From Planctomycetota bacterium (GTDB lineage: Bacteria; Planctomycetota; Planctomycetia; Pirellulales; Pirellulaceae): 33,800 nt of DNA. This document shows, one piece after another, positions 8,605-16,814 of the stretch. Position 1 is the stretch's first letter, and each line of letters starts with the position of its first letter. The position numbers were made by a program, and so were the translations under genes. Where the stretch lies: contig JAQBZB010000075.1 of NCBI GenBank assembly GCA_027622275.1, forward strand, positions 1 through 33,800. The letters run 5' to 3'. The notes beneath the pieces were generated by a model that was not told the DNA's origin, made no database searches, and saw only the letters and a program-made list of their open reading frames with translations.

Positions 8605-10005
8605 TCAGCTATACAACTGGATCGCCTTGATAATCTCGCCGAGATCGTTGGGCACTGCAACCGCCCGATTGGCAAAACTCGCTCGTTTTACATCACGGCT
8701 GCCGAGGACTTCGTTGAATTTGTCCTGGTCGGTCGTGTGATAGGCCACGGTCGCGGTTGGATCTTTCAGCAGATGGCCGGTCAGGATGCAGACGACGCGT
8801 TCGTCGGCCCCGATCACTCCCTGCTCGCGCAGCAACTTGGCACCAGCCACGCTGGCGGCACTAGCCGGCTCGCACCCGATCCCACCAGCTCCGACTTGAG
8901 CTTTGGCGTCCATAATGTCTTGGTCCGTGACTTGTCGGACGACTCCATCGCAGATGTCAAGCGCGCGAAGGCATTTGTTCAAATTGACGGGCCGATTGAT
9001 TTCGATCGCACTCGCAATGGTCGATGCTTTCTTGCCTTCCCGATCCAGTTCCTTGTAGTAATCACAGGCGACGCAGGGGCCGCCATTCCCTCCGTTCCAT
9101 CGCAACCCCCGATTCTCGTACAGTTCGTACAGCGTATTCGCCCCCGCCGCGTTGATCACCGCCAGACGCGGGATGCGGTCGATCAGTCCTAACTCGAGTA
9201 ATTCGGAAAAAGCCTTGCCGAAGGCGCTCGAATTGCCCAGGTTCCCGCCGGGAACGACGATCCAATCTGGAATCTCCCAGCGAAGGGCCTCCAGCACGCG
9301 ATACATGATCGTCTTCTGCCCCTCGAGTCGGAACGGGTTCACACTATTAACCAAATAGATCCCCAGATCACGCGAGACTTCCTTGACCCGAGCCATCGCA
9401 TCGTCAAAGTCGCCCGCGATCTGAACGGTCAAGGCACCATAGTCCAGAGCTTGCGAGAGCTTGCCGAAGGCGATCTTCCCCGATCCGACGAAGATCACGG
9501 CTTTCATCAAGCGAGTTACGGAGCAGTACATCGCCAACGAAGCGCTTGTGTTTCCCGTCGAAGCACAAGCGGCACGTTTGGCTCCGGTCACCCGGGCGTG
9601 TGTGAAGGCGGCTGACATGCCGTTGTCTTTGAAGCTGCCCGACGGATTCAATCCCTCGTATTGGAGGTACAGCCCACCCGAGTTGACCCCGACGTATTTA
9701 GCGACAGAATCGGCTCTTTGGAGAACGGTTTGCCCCTCGCCGACGGTCACGACGTCCTGGGCAGCCGCGAACGGAAGTAGCTCGTGAAAGCGCCAGACGC
9801 CGCTGAACCGCAGCGGTTCGTGGCGCCGCGTCCACATCTGTTCAAAGTCGCTTAGCTTTGTTGGCGGTTTGACTCGATTCCAGTCGTAGAGAACGTCGAG
9901 CAGATCGCCGCACTTGCCACACGCCACGCGCACTTCGTCGGTGCCGTATGTCTCCCCGCACTGAGGGGATATGCAGCGTTGATAGGCAAGATCAGTGAGC
10001 GCCAC
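8605..10005 (-). CDS. thrC: Threonine synthase
   Basis: A 466-residue PLP enzyme converting O-phosphohomoserine to threonine. The PLP lysine is Lys126 in [13 protein letters not shown]. The glycine-rich phosphate loop is near [15 protein letters not shown], and [13 protein letters not shown] is conserved. The N-terminus has a zinc-ribbon-like Cys set ([11 protein letters not shown], then CGKCGD), as in many bacterial/archaeal-type ThrC proteins. The start is GTG 10005 with only a weak upstream GAGAA. First gene of the thrC - TPR-like - dapB cluster, linking two branches of the aspartate family. Confidence 0.94.
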   Translation of the reverse strand: MALTDLAYQRCISPQCGETYGTDEVRVACGKCGDLLDVLYDWNRVKPPTKLSDFEQMWTRRHEPLRFSGVWRFHELLPFAAAQDVVTVGEGQTVLQRADSVAKYVGVNSGGLYLQYEGLNPSGSFKDNGMSAAFTHARVTGAKRAACASTGNTSASLAMYCSVTRLMKAVIFVGSGKIAFGKLSQALDYGALTVQIAGDFDDAMARVKEVSRDLGIYLVNSVNPFRLEGQKTIMYRVLEALRWEIPDWIVVPGGNLGNSSAFGKAFSELLELGLIDRIPRLAVINAAGANTLYELYENRGLRWNGGNGGPCVACDYYKELDREGKKASTIASAIEINRPVNLNKCLRALDICDGVVRQVTDQDIMDAKAQVGAGGIGCEPASAASVAGAKLLREQGVIGADERVVCILTGHLLKDPTATVAYHTTDQDKFNEVLGSRDVKRASFANRAVAVPNDLGEIIKAIQLYS

Positions 10006-10181
10006 GGGCGGTTCTCGATGCGTCTGCGTTTATCCAACTGGAATCCGTCATTCATCTCCCGCCGATCGACCGGCGGTGCTGACGATTTCAGCCGTTTGGC
10101 ATTTAACCATTTGGTATGACGAGAGTTCCTACTACGAAATCGACCACCGGATAAGTCTACGTTAGCCCTTTTGCATCAGCA

Positions 10182-10199
10182 AGGAGAACGACCATGTGA
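10182..10199 (+). other. Start-stop element (ATG-TGA) with strong ribosome site
   Basis: AGGAGAACGACC is followed by ATG (10194-10196) and immediately by TGA. The real start of the downstream zinc-finger gene has almost the same leader, AGGAGAACAACCATG. It lies in the otherwise gene-free 10006-10370 stretch, about 95 bp before the -35 of that gene's best promoter. It may be a decayed copy of the gene start or a minimal regulatory ORF on a longer transcript. Confidence 0.4.
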
Positions 10200-10288
10200 G
10201 CGTGTCGGAACGTGCCGCTGAGTCATAAGACGTGCTTTAAACGGGGCTTACGGCAAACAGGAACTCTCGGCAATCACACCTCGCCCCT

Positions 10289-10317
10289 TTGACATTGGGT
10301 ATGGTGCTATTTAGAAT
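10289..10317 (+). promoter_or_regulatory. Sigma-70-type promoter for the zinc-finger gene
   Basis: TTGACA (10289-10294) and TAGAAT (10312-10317) are separated by 17 bp, matching 6/6 and 5/6 consensus positions. Transcription would begin near 10324, giving a leader of about 47 nt. It is the strongest housekeeping-type promoter seen in the window. Confidence 0.75.
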
Positions 10318-10370
10318 CGATGGGCTGTGGAGCCGAGATCGGTCCTTTGCCGAGTGAGAGGAGAACAACC

Positions 10371-10742
10371 ATGAAGAAACCAGAGATGCGAGTTTACAAG
10401 GAACGCTTGCTGCAGATTCGGGCACGACTTCGCGGCGACGTCCACGCCATGACCGAAGCGGCTTTGAGCAAGACTCGAAGCGAAGCCAGCGGCGACCTCT
10501 CAAGTATGCCGATCCACATGGCTGACGTTGGAACCGACAACTACGAGCAAGAGTTCACGTTGAGCATGCTCCAGAACGAGGAAGAGACGCTCGACCAGAT
10601 CGAAGCTGCTCTTGAACGTATTGAAGACGCGATCTATGGTTCGTGTGTCGAATGCGATGGCCGAATCACGAAAACCCGCCTCAATGCAATCCCTTACACG
10701 CCATTCTGCATCAAGTGCGCCAGTAAGCTCCAAGGCCGATAA
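10371..10742 (+). CDS. TraR/DksA-family zinc-finger protein
   Basis: 123 residues: an N-terminal coiled-coil (about 1-90) and a C-terminal four-cysteine zinc finger, CVEC with CIKC 17 residues later. The loop MPIHMADVGTDNYEQEF resembles the shorter TraR/DksA-like (YteA-type) proteins rather than E. coli DksA, which is 151 residues and carries acidic tip residues. Family members bind the RNA polymerase secondary channel, sometimes with ppGpp. Activity here is inferred. The ATG has a strong AGAGGAGAA site. lspA follows 8 bp later, so the two are probably one transcript driven by the promoter at 10289. Confidence 0.9.
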   Translation: MKKPEMRVYKERLLQIRARLRGDVHAMTEAALSKTRSEASGDLSSMPIHMADVGTDNYEQEFTLSMLQNEEETLDQIEAALERIEDAIYGSCVECDGRITKTRLNAIPYTPFCIKCASKLQGR

Positions 10743-10749
10743 CCCGTCC

Positions 10750-11316
10750 GTGGCAAGCGATGCCATCCCGCGTAGTCGTTACGTCATTTTCGGCGCTGTC
10801 TCGGTTTTGGGCTGTGCCGCCGATCTTTTGACAAAGCAGTGGGCTTTCCAATGGCGAGGCCTGCCTCGCGAGGGAAATGAATGGTGGCTATGGGAACCGT
10901 ATGTCGGCATCGAGACGGCGGTTAACATCGGGGCGCTGTTCGGCATGGGAGGTGGCTACGGCCAGATCTTCGCTGGTCTCTCGATTGTGGCGGCCGTAGG
11001 AATTGTCGTTTGGCTGTTTCGGTATCGGGCTGCCCGAGACCAGTGGCTGACCTGGGCGTTGTCTCTCGTGATGGGGGGTGTTCTCGGTAACCTCTATGAT
11101 CGTCTGGGGTTATGGATTCAGCCGGGGTATCCGGTGCAGTGGAGTAGCGGCGTTCGCGATTGGATTCTCCTGCGCTATGGCCAGCACACTTGGCCGAACT
11201 TTAATATCGCCGATTCGCTCCTGGTTTGCGGCGCGATCATGTTGATGCTGCATGCCTTTGGGGACCGCCCGGCCGACGAGACAGCGTCGCTCCCCAAGTC
11301 GGACATCGCCGGATAG
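10750..11316 (+). CDS. lspA: Lipoprotein signal peptidase (signal peptidase II)
   Basis: A 188-residue integral membrane aspartyl protease that removes signal peptides from prolipoproteins. Family motifs are DLLTKQWAF in the first helix, NIGALFGMGGG, GGVLGNLYDRL with the first catalytic Asp, and FNIADSLL with the second. Four hydrophobic segments are present. It is longer than the usual ~160 residues because of an extra stretch around WIQPGYPVQWSSGVRDWIL before FNIAD. The start is assigned to GTG 10750, 8 bp after the zinc-finger gene's stop, with a weak ribosome site. Translational coupling is likely. The last codon region has a 14-bp tandem duplication. Confidence 0.92.
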   Translation: MASDAIPRSRYVIFGAVSVLGCAADLLTKQWAFQWRGLPREGNEWWLWEPYVGIETAVNIGALFGMGGGYGQIFAGLSIVAAVGIVVWLFRYRAARDQWLTWALSLVMGGVLGNLYDRLGLWIQPGYPVQWSSGVRDWILLRYGQHTWPNFNIADSLLVCGAIMLMLHAFGDRPADETASLPKSDIAG

Positions 11317-11336
11317 TCACGACCGGATAGTCACGA
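11309..11336 (+). repeat. 14-bp perfect tandem duplication at the lspA stop
   Basis: CCGGATAGTCACGA occurs twice without a spacer, 11309-11322 and 11323-11336. The first copy contains the lspA stop codon TAG. It looks like a recent slippage duplication. Confidence 0.7.
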
Positions 11337-11372
11337 ATCGTAGCCTAAGTTCGTGCCAGCCTTGCCATTTAA

Positions 11373-11400
11373 TTGACAAATGGTCTCACTTTGTTAGATT
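11373..11400 (+). promoter_or_regulatory. Candidate promoter of the Rrf2-type regulator
   Basis: TTGACA (11373-11378) and TAGATT (11395-11400) are 16 bp apart, 44 bp before the regulator's ATG. The -35 is perfect and the -10 is moderate. Confidence 0.5.
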
Positions 11401-11443
11401 GGTCGCACTTTCCATCCTTCAATGGCGACGTCGGACAACAGCA

Positions 11444-11848
11444 ATGAAGCTATCCAGGACAGTCGCGTACGCAGTGCGTGCGACCATTCAGTTGGCGCAG
11501 CAGCCCACAGACAGGCCAACCCCGTGCAGCAAGCTCGCTTCCGAGGGCAATATGCCTGAGCGTTTTTTGCTCCAGATTCTACGCAATTTGGTGACGCACG
11601 GAATTTTGCGTTCGACTCGGGGTGTTGATGGCGGCTATGCCCTCACTCGATCTCCCGAGGACATCTCGCTGCTGGACGTCATCGAGGCCATCGAAGGGCC
11701 GATGAATGCTGGCGAACCTGCTGGCGATGGTTTTCCCGAGGAGTCACAACAGAAACTGCGCGGCGCTCTGACCGAGATCACACAGACAGCGCGGCAACAG
11801 TTGGAAGCCATCAAGTTCTCTCAGCTGCTCGAACCGCCTCACGCTTAG
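11444..11848 (+). CDS. Rrf2-family transcriptional regulator
   Basis: A 134-residue winged-helix regulator. MKLSRTVAYAVRATIQLA, the ERFLLQILRNLVTHGIL recognition region and STRGVDGGYALTRSPEDISLLDVIEAIEG are the standard Rrf2 blocks. It has a single Cys (residue 28) and lacks the three-cysteine cluster used by IscR and NsrR to bind an Fe-S centre. It is therefore probably a cluster-free member and its signal is unknown. The start at ATG 11444 is where homology begins; the longer open frame overlaps lspA. hisN follows 22 bp downstream, perhaps cotranscribed. Confidence 0.9.
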   Translation: MKLSRTVAYAVRATIQLAQQPTDRPTPCSKLASEGNMPERFLLQILRNLVTHGILRSTRGVDGGYALTRSPEDISLLDVIEAIEGPMNAGEPAGDGFPEESQQKLRGALTEITQTARQQLEAIKFSQLLEPPHA

Positions 11849-11870
11849 CTCGCCGGTTCTTCAAACTCTC

Positions 11871-12674
11871 ATGTCAGACGACGTCTCCGCACGGCTAACG
11901 CTTGCTCTCGAAATAGCTCGTGCCGCTGGTGCCTTGACGTTGGAGTTTTTTCAGCAGGACTCCCTCCAAGTCGAACGCAAGGGCGACAACTCGCCCGTCA
12001 CTCAAGCGGATCGACAAGCAGAATTATTGATGCGTGAGCGAATCGCCGCGGCTTTCCCCAACGACGGCATCATCGGCGAAGAACATGGCGAGGTGGCGGG
12101 GACATCCGAGTACCAATGGATTCTTGATCCGATCGACGGCACCAAGTCGTTCATTGCGGGAGTGCCGCTGTACAGCGTGCTCGTGGGCGTTCTACGCAAC
12201 GGCGAAAGTCTCCTCGGAGTCATTCTCGTGCCTGGGCTTGATGAGTGCGTCTACGCCGCGAAAGGGGAGGGGGCTTGGTGGACGAAAGGTGGGGCGTCAC
12301 CTCGTCCAGCGAAGGTCTCCGTTCGCGAGAGTCTTGCGGACGGTGTCTTTGTGACCTCGCAAGTCGATGGGTTCGGTAAACGGTCGGCGACACAGGCCTA
12401 CGAGCGTTTAGAGCGCGCCGCCTACATCACTCGGACGTGGGGCGACGGTTACGGCTATTTGTTGATTGCCACGGGACGTGCCGAGGCGATGGTCGACCCG
12501 ATCATGAACATCTGGGATGCGGCCGCGATCCAGCCAGTTATGGAAGAAGCCGGCGGCACATTCACCGACTGGCAAGGGAAGCCTTGTATCGACGGGGGCG
12601 AAGGAATCGGCACCAACGGGCTGGTGCTACAGGAAGTCCTCAAGATTACTCGGGACTTCCGGCAGCCTTCTTGA
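11871..12674 (+). CDS. hisN: Histidinol-phosphatase (inositol monophosphatase family)
   Basis: 267 residues, a Mg2+-dependent phosphatase. Metal-binding motifs are present in order: IIGEEHGEV (Glu pair), WILDPIDGTKSFIAGVPLY, and IWDAAAIQPVMEEAGG. The block TWGDGYGYLLIATGRAEAMV is typical of HisN-type histidinol-phosphatases rather than generic SuhB, which supports a role in histidine biosynthesis, although no other his gene is nearby. It starts 22 bp after the Rrf2-type gene. Its last 29 bp overlap the 3' end of the convergent thioredoxin-fold gene. Confidence 0.9.
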   Translation: MSDDVSARLTLALEIARAAGALTLEFFQQDSLQVERKGDNSPVTQADRQAELLMRERIAAAFPNDGIIGEEHGEVAGTSEYQWILDPIDGTKSFIAGVPLYSVLVGVLRNGESLLGVILVPGLDECVYAAKGEGAWWTKGGASPRPAKVSVRESLADGVFVTSQVDGFGKRSATQAYERLERAAYITRTWGDGYGYLLIATGRAEAMVDPIMNIWDAAAIQPVMEEAGGTFTDWQGKPCIDGGEGIGTNGLVLQEVLKITRDFRQPS

Positions 12675-13980
12675 CGATGGCGTCAAGTTCTTCCAAACCA
12701 CGGTCCCGGTTCACTTCATACGTGCCGACGTGGTAGTGAACGACTTTGCCATCTTTCCCGACGACCACAAACAGCGGCAGCTTGGCTCCCGTCACGCGTG
12801 GATCGCCGAATTGGCGAACGCCTTCCGCGTGGTCGGCCAAAATCGGATAGCTGAGATTCATGAACGCGACAAGCTTCTTGGCGCTGAGGATGCTCTTCAA
12901 TCGTGTTTCCGGATCTTGCAGGCGTTGGTTCACGCAGACGCCCAGTACCAGGACATCTTCCGAGGGACGATTGCGGAATAGAAAGTCGAGGTACGCAATC
13001 TGGCCGTACGGCTCCTCGAGCGGTGTGTCGCGGTACTCCCAAAAATGCAGCACCGTTACTTTCCCTTCGGTTTGCGACCAGTCGAACGCTTTGCCATTCA
13101 GCTGATGCAACTCGGGGCGAGGCACCGCGTTGCCAACCAGTTTGCCGCGCATCAACTCGACGGCACCCGCCCGATTCTTCTGGTCCTTGGCATCTCGCTC
13201 TGCATCACTCGCGATACTCGTCAGTGGTCCGTCCGAGATACGAGCAACAACACTTGGCAGTTGCTCTCGCAATATCGCCAGGCGATCGCCGTTCCATTTC
13301 GTGTCACGCGTTCCGGGGACGATCCCAAGTCGATTTCGCAACGCAATCAAGCCGTCAAAGGCGGCTACGCCGGCTGCGGCCTGCGTTGCATCGAATTGCA
13401 TTGCGGACGCTAGTTCGTACCGCAACTCGTGTTTCTCACCTTGTCCAATGAAGACGTTTTCTTTCAGCGAAAGAACCAGCGGATTGCTCTGGTCGATCAG
13501 CATGCTTCGCTTCAGCCCATAAGCGTTGCTCACGTCGACCTTCCATGCCGTGGCGTCGCCCAGCTTTCCGGTGCCGGTCACTTCATGGTCAAAGCGTCCC
13601 TCTTTCCACTGAGTGCCGTTGGCAAGTGGCGAATCGCGAAAGAAGAGCGGGCTGATCAGTTGGATCTCGCTGGTCCCTTCCGCGCGCTCGTAGAGCAGCG
13701 TCGGTTGCCCTTCATGGTCGGGTCGACCGGTCTGGTAATGGCCGAACCGATGGATCCAAGACCAGCCGCCGCGACCTTCCTCCTCCAAAGCCCAGTAGAC
13801 TCCCGCTCCGGTCGGGCGGACGTCGGCAACGAGCAGCGAAAGTGTGAACTTCTTTTCGGTTTCCGCGGCAGAACCCTTCTCTGCCACGAAGTTGCCTTGA
13901 AAGACCAAGTGCGCGCCCGGCTCGATGGTCGCGGTGGGGGCGGCGGAAGCTATCGCGATTGCGAGCAACAGAGCATGCAT
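12646..13980 (-). CDS. Secreted protein with C-terminal cysteine-less thioredoxin-like domain
   Basis: 444 residues. A signal peptide (residues 1-14, MHALLLAIAIASAA) leads into a beta-rich, uncharacterised domain of about 280 residues. The C-terminal ~150 residues have a TlpA/peroxiredoxin-like layout: LNGKAFDWSQTEGKVTVLHFWEY, DVLVLGVCVNQRL, and LPLFVVVGKDGKVVHYHVG. Where the redox CxxC should follow the FW motif, the sequence reads FWEYRDTPLEEP with no cysteine, so the fold is probably not a disulfide catalyst. The start at ATG 13980 gives a clean signal peptide; the ribosome site is weak. The 3' end overlaps hisN convergently by 29 bp. The 13981-14192 stretch upstream shows nothing recognisable. 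Confidence 0.85.
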   Translation of the reverse strand: MHALLLAIAIASAAPTATIEPGAHLVFQGNFVAEKGSAAETEKKFTLSLLVADVRPTGAGVYWALEEEGRGGWSWIHRFGHYQTGRPDHEGQPTLLYERAEGTSEIQLISPLFFRDSPLANGTQWKEGRFDHEVTGTGKLGDATAWKVDVSNAYGLKRSMLIDQSNPLVLSLKENVFIGQGEKHELRYELASAMQFDATQAAAGVAAFDGLIALRNRLGIVPGTRDTKWNGDRLAILREQLPSVVARISDGPLTSIASDAERDAKDQKNRAGAVELMRGKLVGNAVPRPELHQLNGKAFDWSQTEGKVTVLHFWEYRDTPLEEPYGQIAYLDFLFRNRPSEDVLVLGVCVNQRLQDPETRLKSILSAKKLVAFMNLSYPILADHAEGVRQFGDPRVTGAKLPLFVVVGKDGKVVHYHVGTYEVNRDRGLEELDAIVKKAAGSPE

Positions 13981-14192
13981 AATCGTGGTCTCATGTAGGA
14001 GTGGGCGGCTCTGGTTGCGGCAGGCAGCCGTGCGGCAAACCAAGAGTCATTGGTGGGGGCGGTCAGGCAGGGGAAGGTCGGCTGGACTCGTCGAGTCACC
14101 AGGCCAACCGAGCAGCTCCATTCTAGTCGCGGCGTATCCGGTTGCGATAGTCCAACAACCCCCGGTGCTTCTTCGTGGCACCGCGACAATCG

Positions 14193-14444
14193 TCAAGGAA
14201 AAAACAGACTCAGAAGGCACAGGCCGCAAAGCAACATGGCGATCGAGACGACGAAGGCACCCATGCTCGTGACAATTCCGCAATACGCCCAGAAAACCCA
14301 GGGATGTTGATGGCGATAGACTCTGCGGTCGATGCAAAAGCGAAAGTAGCCGCGTTTCACCGAGCGGATGACTTCTGCAATTGATCCGTAACCCGCACAG
14401 AACAGGACTATCGCGGGCAAAGCGATAATAGCATTGGCAAGCAT
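14193..14444 (-). CDS. Small hypothetical membrane protein
   Basis: 83 residues with two strongly hydrophobic segments, about residues 2-24 (LANAIIALPAIVLFCAGYGS) and 49-83 (starting WVFWAYCGIVTSMG), joined by a basic, aromatic loop (KRGYFRFCIDRRVYRH). A GAGG lies 11 nt before the ATG. It lies 66 bp downstream of the S9 peptidase on the same strand. The family is not recognised. The hydrophobic pattern is the only support, so it could be a chance frame. Confidence 0.55.
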   Translation of the reverse strand: MLANAIIALPAIVLFCAGYGSIAEVIRSVKRGYFRFCIDRRVYRHQHPWVFWAYCGIVTSMGAFVVSIAMLLCGLCLLSLFFP

Positions 14445-14510
14445 GGCTCAATAACCTCGTGCCGAGATCCAGTGCCTCGTTAGGACGCCGCCAACCGTTT
14501 CGAACTCTGA

Positions 14511-16451
14511 TCATTCCGCTCCCAGATGCTGCTTCAAGAACATGACCTGCACGGCACGGACGTAGTCAGAATTGTCTTTCTTGCCAAAACCGTGTCCTTC
14601 GTTCTCGGCATAGACCGTCCAGACGGCGCGCCCTTGTGAACGGACTTTCTCGGCGATTTGTTGGGCTTCACTGAACGGGACACGCGGGTCGTTCTTACCG
14701 TGGGCCACCATCAGGGCGGAGCGAATCTTGTCGGCGTTCGACGTCGGATTGATTCGGTCGAAGACCGCTCGCATCTCGGGATCACGTTCGTCGCCGTACT
14801 CGGCTCGGCGGAGGTCTTGGCGGTACGCTGACGTGTTCTCCAGGAAGGTCGTAAAGCTGGCAATGCCCACGATGTCGATGCCTGCCTTCAGACGGTCGCC
14901 GTAGTGAACCAGGGATGCCAGCACCATATAGCCGCCGTAGGAACCACCTACGACCGCGACCCGTGATTCGTCGAGTTCCGGCTGCTGGGCGATCCAATCC
15001 AGCAACGCGCCGATGTCCTTGACGCTGTCTTCGCGAAGTTCGGCATTGTCGAGCTTCAGGTAAGTTTTGCCGTACCCCGCCGAGCCGCGGACGTTCGGGG
15101 CCAGCACCGCGATACCGAGATCGTTCACGTAGTACTGCGACGAGCCGGAGAAGTACGGGCGATATTGGCTCTCCGGTCCGCCGTGAATGCTGATGACGAC
15201 GGGAGCTTTGTTGGCCGGAGTGGCATCGCGGGGTTTGTAGTAGTAAGCCGGGATGGTCCGATCGTCGAACGATTTGAATTGAATTCGCTGCGGCGCGGTG
15301 AACGTCTCCGGATTCAATCCACCCACTTCGCTGAACGTCCAACGTGTGAGCTGTTCATCCGCCAGTGATAACGAATAGGCGTCGGAAGGCGCGTCGGGCC
15401 GCGAGAGTGTAAAGCCGAGATGTTGGCCGTCGGGCGAAAACTCGATGCTCGAGATGATGCCCAACGGCAAAGCGAGCGGGCGTGGCGTATCGCCTTCTAG
15501 CAAGTACAGTCGGCTGGCTCCATCTTCGTTCACGGCAAACGCAATTTGGCCGCTCTCCGCGTGGACCTCCAAGTCGCTGACGTCCCAGTCGATCGCGTCG
15601 GTCAGCCAGTGATACGCTTTCATCGCGATGTCGTAACGAGCCAAACGGTTGAACTCGCCGTGAGCATCGGTGGTGATGTAAATCGACTGACTATCCGGCG
15701 CAAATCGAAGGTCGCCAATTGCTGCGACTTTGCCATCCGGCAAGACAAGGTCTGTTCTCATTTGAGACTCGACATCGAACAACGCGAAATACGATTCGTT
15801 GATCGACACGTAGCGTCCCAGCAACAAGGTCTTCCCGTCGTGCGACCAATCGGCGGCGTACCAATACTCTCCGTCCGTTTCGAAGATCATTTTCATCGAG
15901 TCAGGCATCCGCGGATCGGCGAGGTACAGGTCGGTGTCTCGCCCGTTGCGTTTGTTACTCGAGATGACCATCTGTTTACCGTCGTCGCGGATTGCGCCCA
16001 TCGAATTTCGTGACTTGCCATCGGTCAACAGCTCGGTCGTAAAGGAGCTGCGATCAAACAGGTAGACTTGATAGTTCTCGTTGCCGCCGGCACTCATGGA
16101 GAGCAACATCGAGCCGTCTTGCGCCTTTGGAATGAAGCCGCCACGAACGGGTTCCTCGAAGAACGTCACTTGCTCCCGCCGCCCGCCCGGCGTGTAGACA
16201 CGATGCAATTGCGACGCATTGGCAAATCGCGTCGAGACAAGAACTCCGTTTCCATCCGGTGCCCAGCCCTGTAAATCTGCACCGCGGATGTTGCTGTACT
16301 GATTCAGCCGCTCGAAGATCTCTTCCGGGACCACGGGAACTTCTTCCGTCGTGATCGCGGCGGGGCGGCGAGGATCGGTGTCTTCGGCGTGGACGAGCAT
16401 CGGCAAAGTGAACACCAAGCCGATGGAACAAAGAGTGAGTGATCGATACAT
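14511..16451 (-). CDS. S9 family peptidase (prolyl oligopeptidase / acylaminoacyl-type)
   Basis: A 646-residue exported serine peptidase. A signal peptide at 1-22 (MYRSLTLCSIGLVFTLPMLV) is followed by a PD40 beta-propeller (about 50-380, with WAPDGNGVLVS, FAPDSQSIYIT and FSPDGQHLGFT) and a C-terminal alpha/beta-hydrolase. The triad is visible: Ser in VVGGSYGGYM (about residue 505), Asp in HGKNDPRVPF and His in NEGHGFGKKD. HGGPESQY carries the oxyanion loop. It likely trims peptides in the periplasm. The start is ATG 16451 because the signal peptide begins there; upstream in-frame codons look unlike a signal. The small membrane gene downstream may share its transcript. Confidence 0.93.
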   Translation of the reverse strand: MYRSLTLCSIGLVFTLPMLVHAEDTDPRRPAAITTEEVPVVPEEIFERLNQYSNIRGADLQGWAPDGNGVLVSTRFANASQLHRVYTPGGRREQVTFFEEPVRGGFIPKAQDGSMLLSMSAGGNENYQVYLFDRSSFTTELLTDGKSRNSMGAIRDDGKQMVISSNKRNGRDTDLYLADPRMPDSMKMIFETDGEYWYAADWSHDGKTLLLGRYVSINESYFALFDVESQMRTDLVLPDGKVAAIGDLRFAPDSQSIYITTDAHGEFNRLARYDIAMKAYHWLTDAIDWDVSDLEVHAESGQIAFAVNEDGASRLYLLEGDTPRPLALPLGIISSIEFSPDGQHLGFTLSRPDAPSDAYSLSLADEQLTRWTFSEVGGLNPETFTAPQRIQFKSFDDRTIPAYYYKPRDATPANKAPVVISIHGGPESQYRPYFSGSSQYYVNDLGIAVLAPNVRGSAGYGKTYLKLDNAELREDSVKDIGALLDWIAQQPELDESRVAVVGGSYGGYMVLASLVHYGDRLKAGIDIVGIASFTTFLENTSAYRQDLRRAEYGDERDPEMRAVFDRINPTSNADKIRSALMVAHGKNDPRVPFSEAQQIAEKVRSQGRAVWTVYAENEGHGFGKKDNSDYVRAVQVMFLKQHLGAE

Positions 16452-16564
16452 GTCAAGTTTCCGTTTACTCCAAATCTGGTGATGAAAGATACGGAAGACC
16501 AACTCGCGGTACCAGCCGGGCATCCGTCGGGCGGGGCCGATGTGTTGCTAGAATACACGCACAC

Positions 16565-16805
16565 TCACTTCGTGTGGAAGTGGAAGGTGCGATAGCGTTG
16601 CAACTCCATCCCGGCGTCTTCCCAGCTGTAGCCGTAGTTGCCGTAGTGCATCAGCCGCACGCAACGGTCGTGCAACGCCACACGCAGCAGGCTCGTCACG
16701 GCGGAGCGTGACGGCTACTTTGGACGCACGCTCGCCTTCATCAAAGAAATGCGGCTCCGGCCAATCCTCGGTCATGCACCGCAGCGGATCGGCGAGGAGT
16801 CTGTC
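16565..16805 (-). pseudogene. Truncated gene split by a 25-bp REP-like hairpin
   Basis: Read on minus, one frame encodes ADRLLADPLRCMTEDWPEPH then FFDEGERASK. After a 25-bp insert a different frame continues SLLRVALHDRCVRLMHYGNY, GYSWEDAGMELQRYRTFHFH, TK and stop (16565-16567). Removing exactly the insert (16694-16718) joins the two frames without a gap. Upstream an in-frame TAA and the inverted REP-like pair at 16815-16889 replace the expected 5' part. The composition is protein-like, but I do not recognise the family. Read as it stands, no intact gene exists. Confidence 0.5.
16694..16718 (-). repeat. GTAG-headed hairpin element inside the pseudogene
   Basis: On the minus strand a GTAG foot and one C precede CGTCACG, a CTCCGC loop and CGTGACG: a 7-bp perfect stem. 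The total is 25 bp, and its insertion shifts the reading frame. It has the foot-plus-hairpin plan of the RAYT-linked repeats but a different stem. Confidence 0.6.
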
Positions 16806-16814
16806 CGCTTACTC

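Noticed and set aside
14047-14514. 155-codon minus-strand open frame upstream of the thioredoxin-fold gene
   Set aside because: It overlaps the small membrane protein frame, has mixed low-quality composition and no ribosome site; the hydrophobic 83-residue frame is more plausible.
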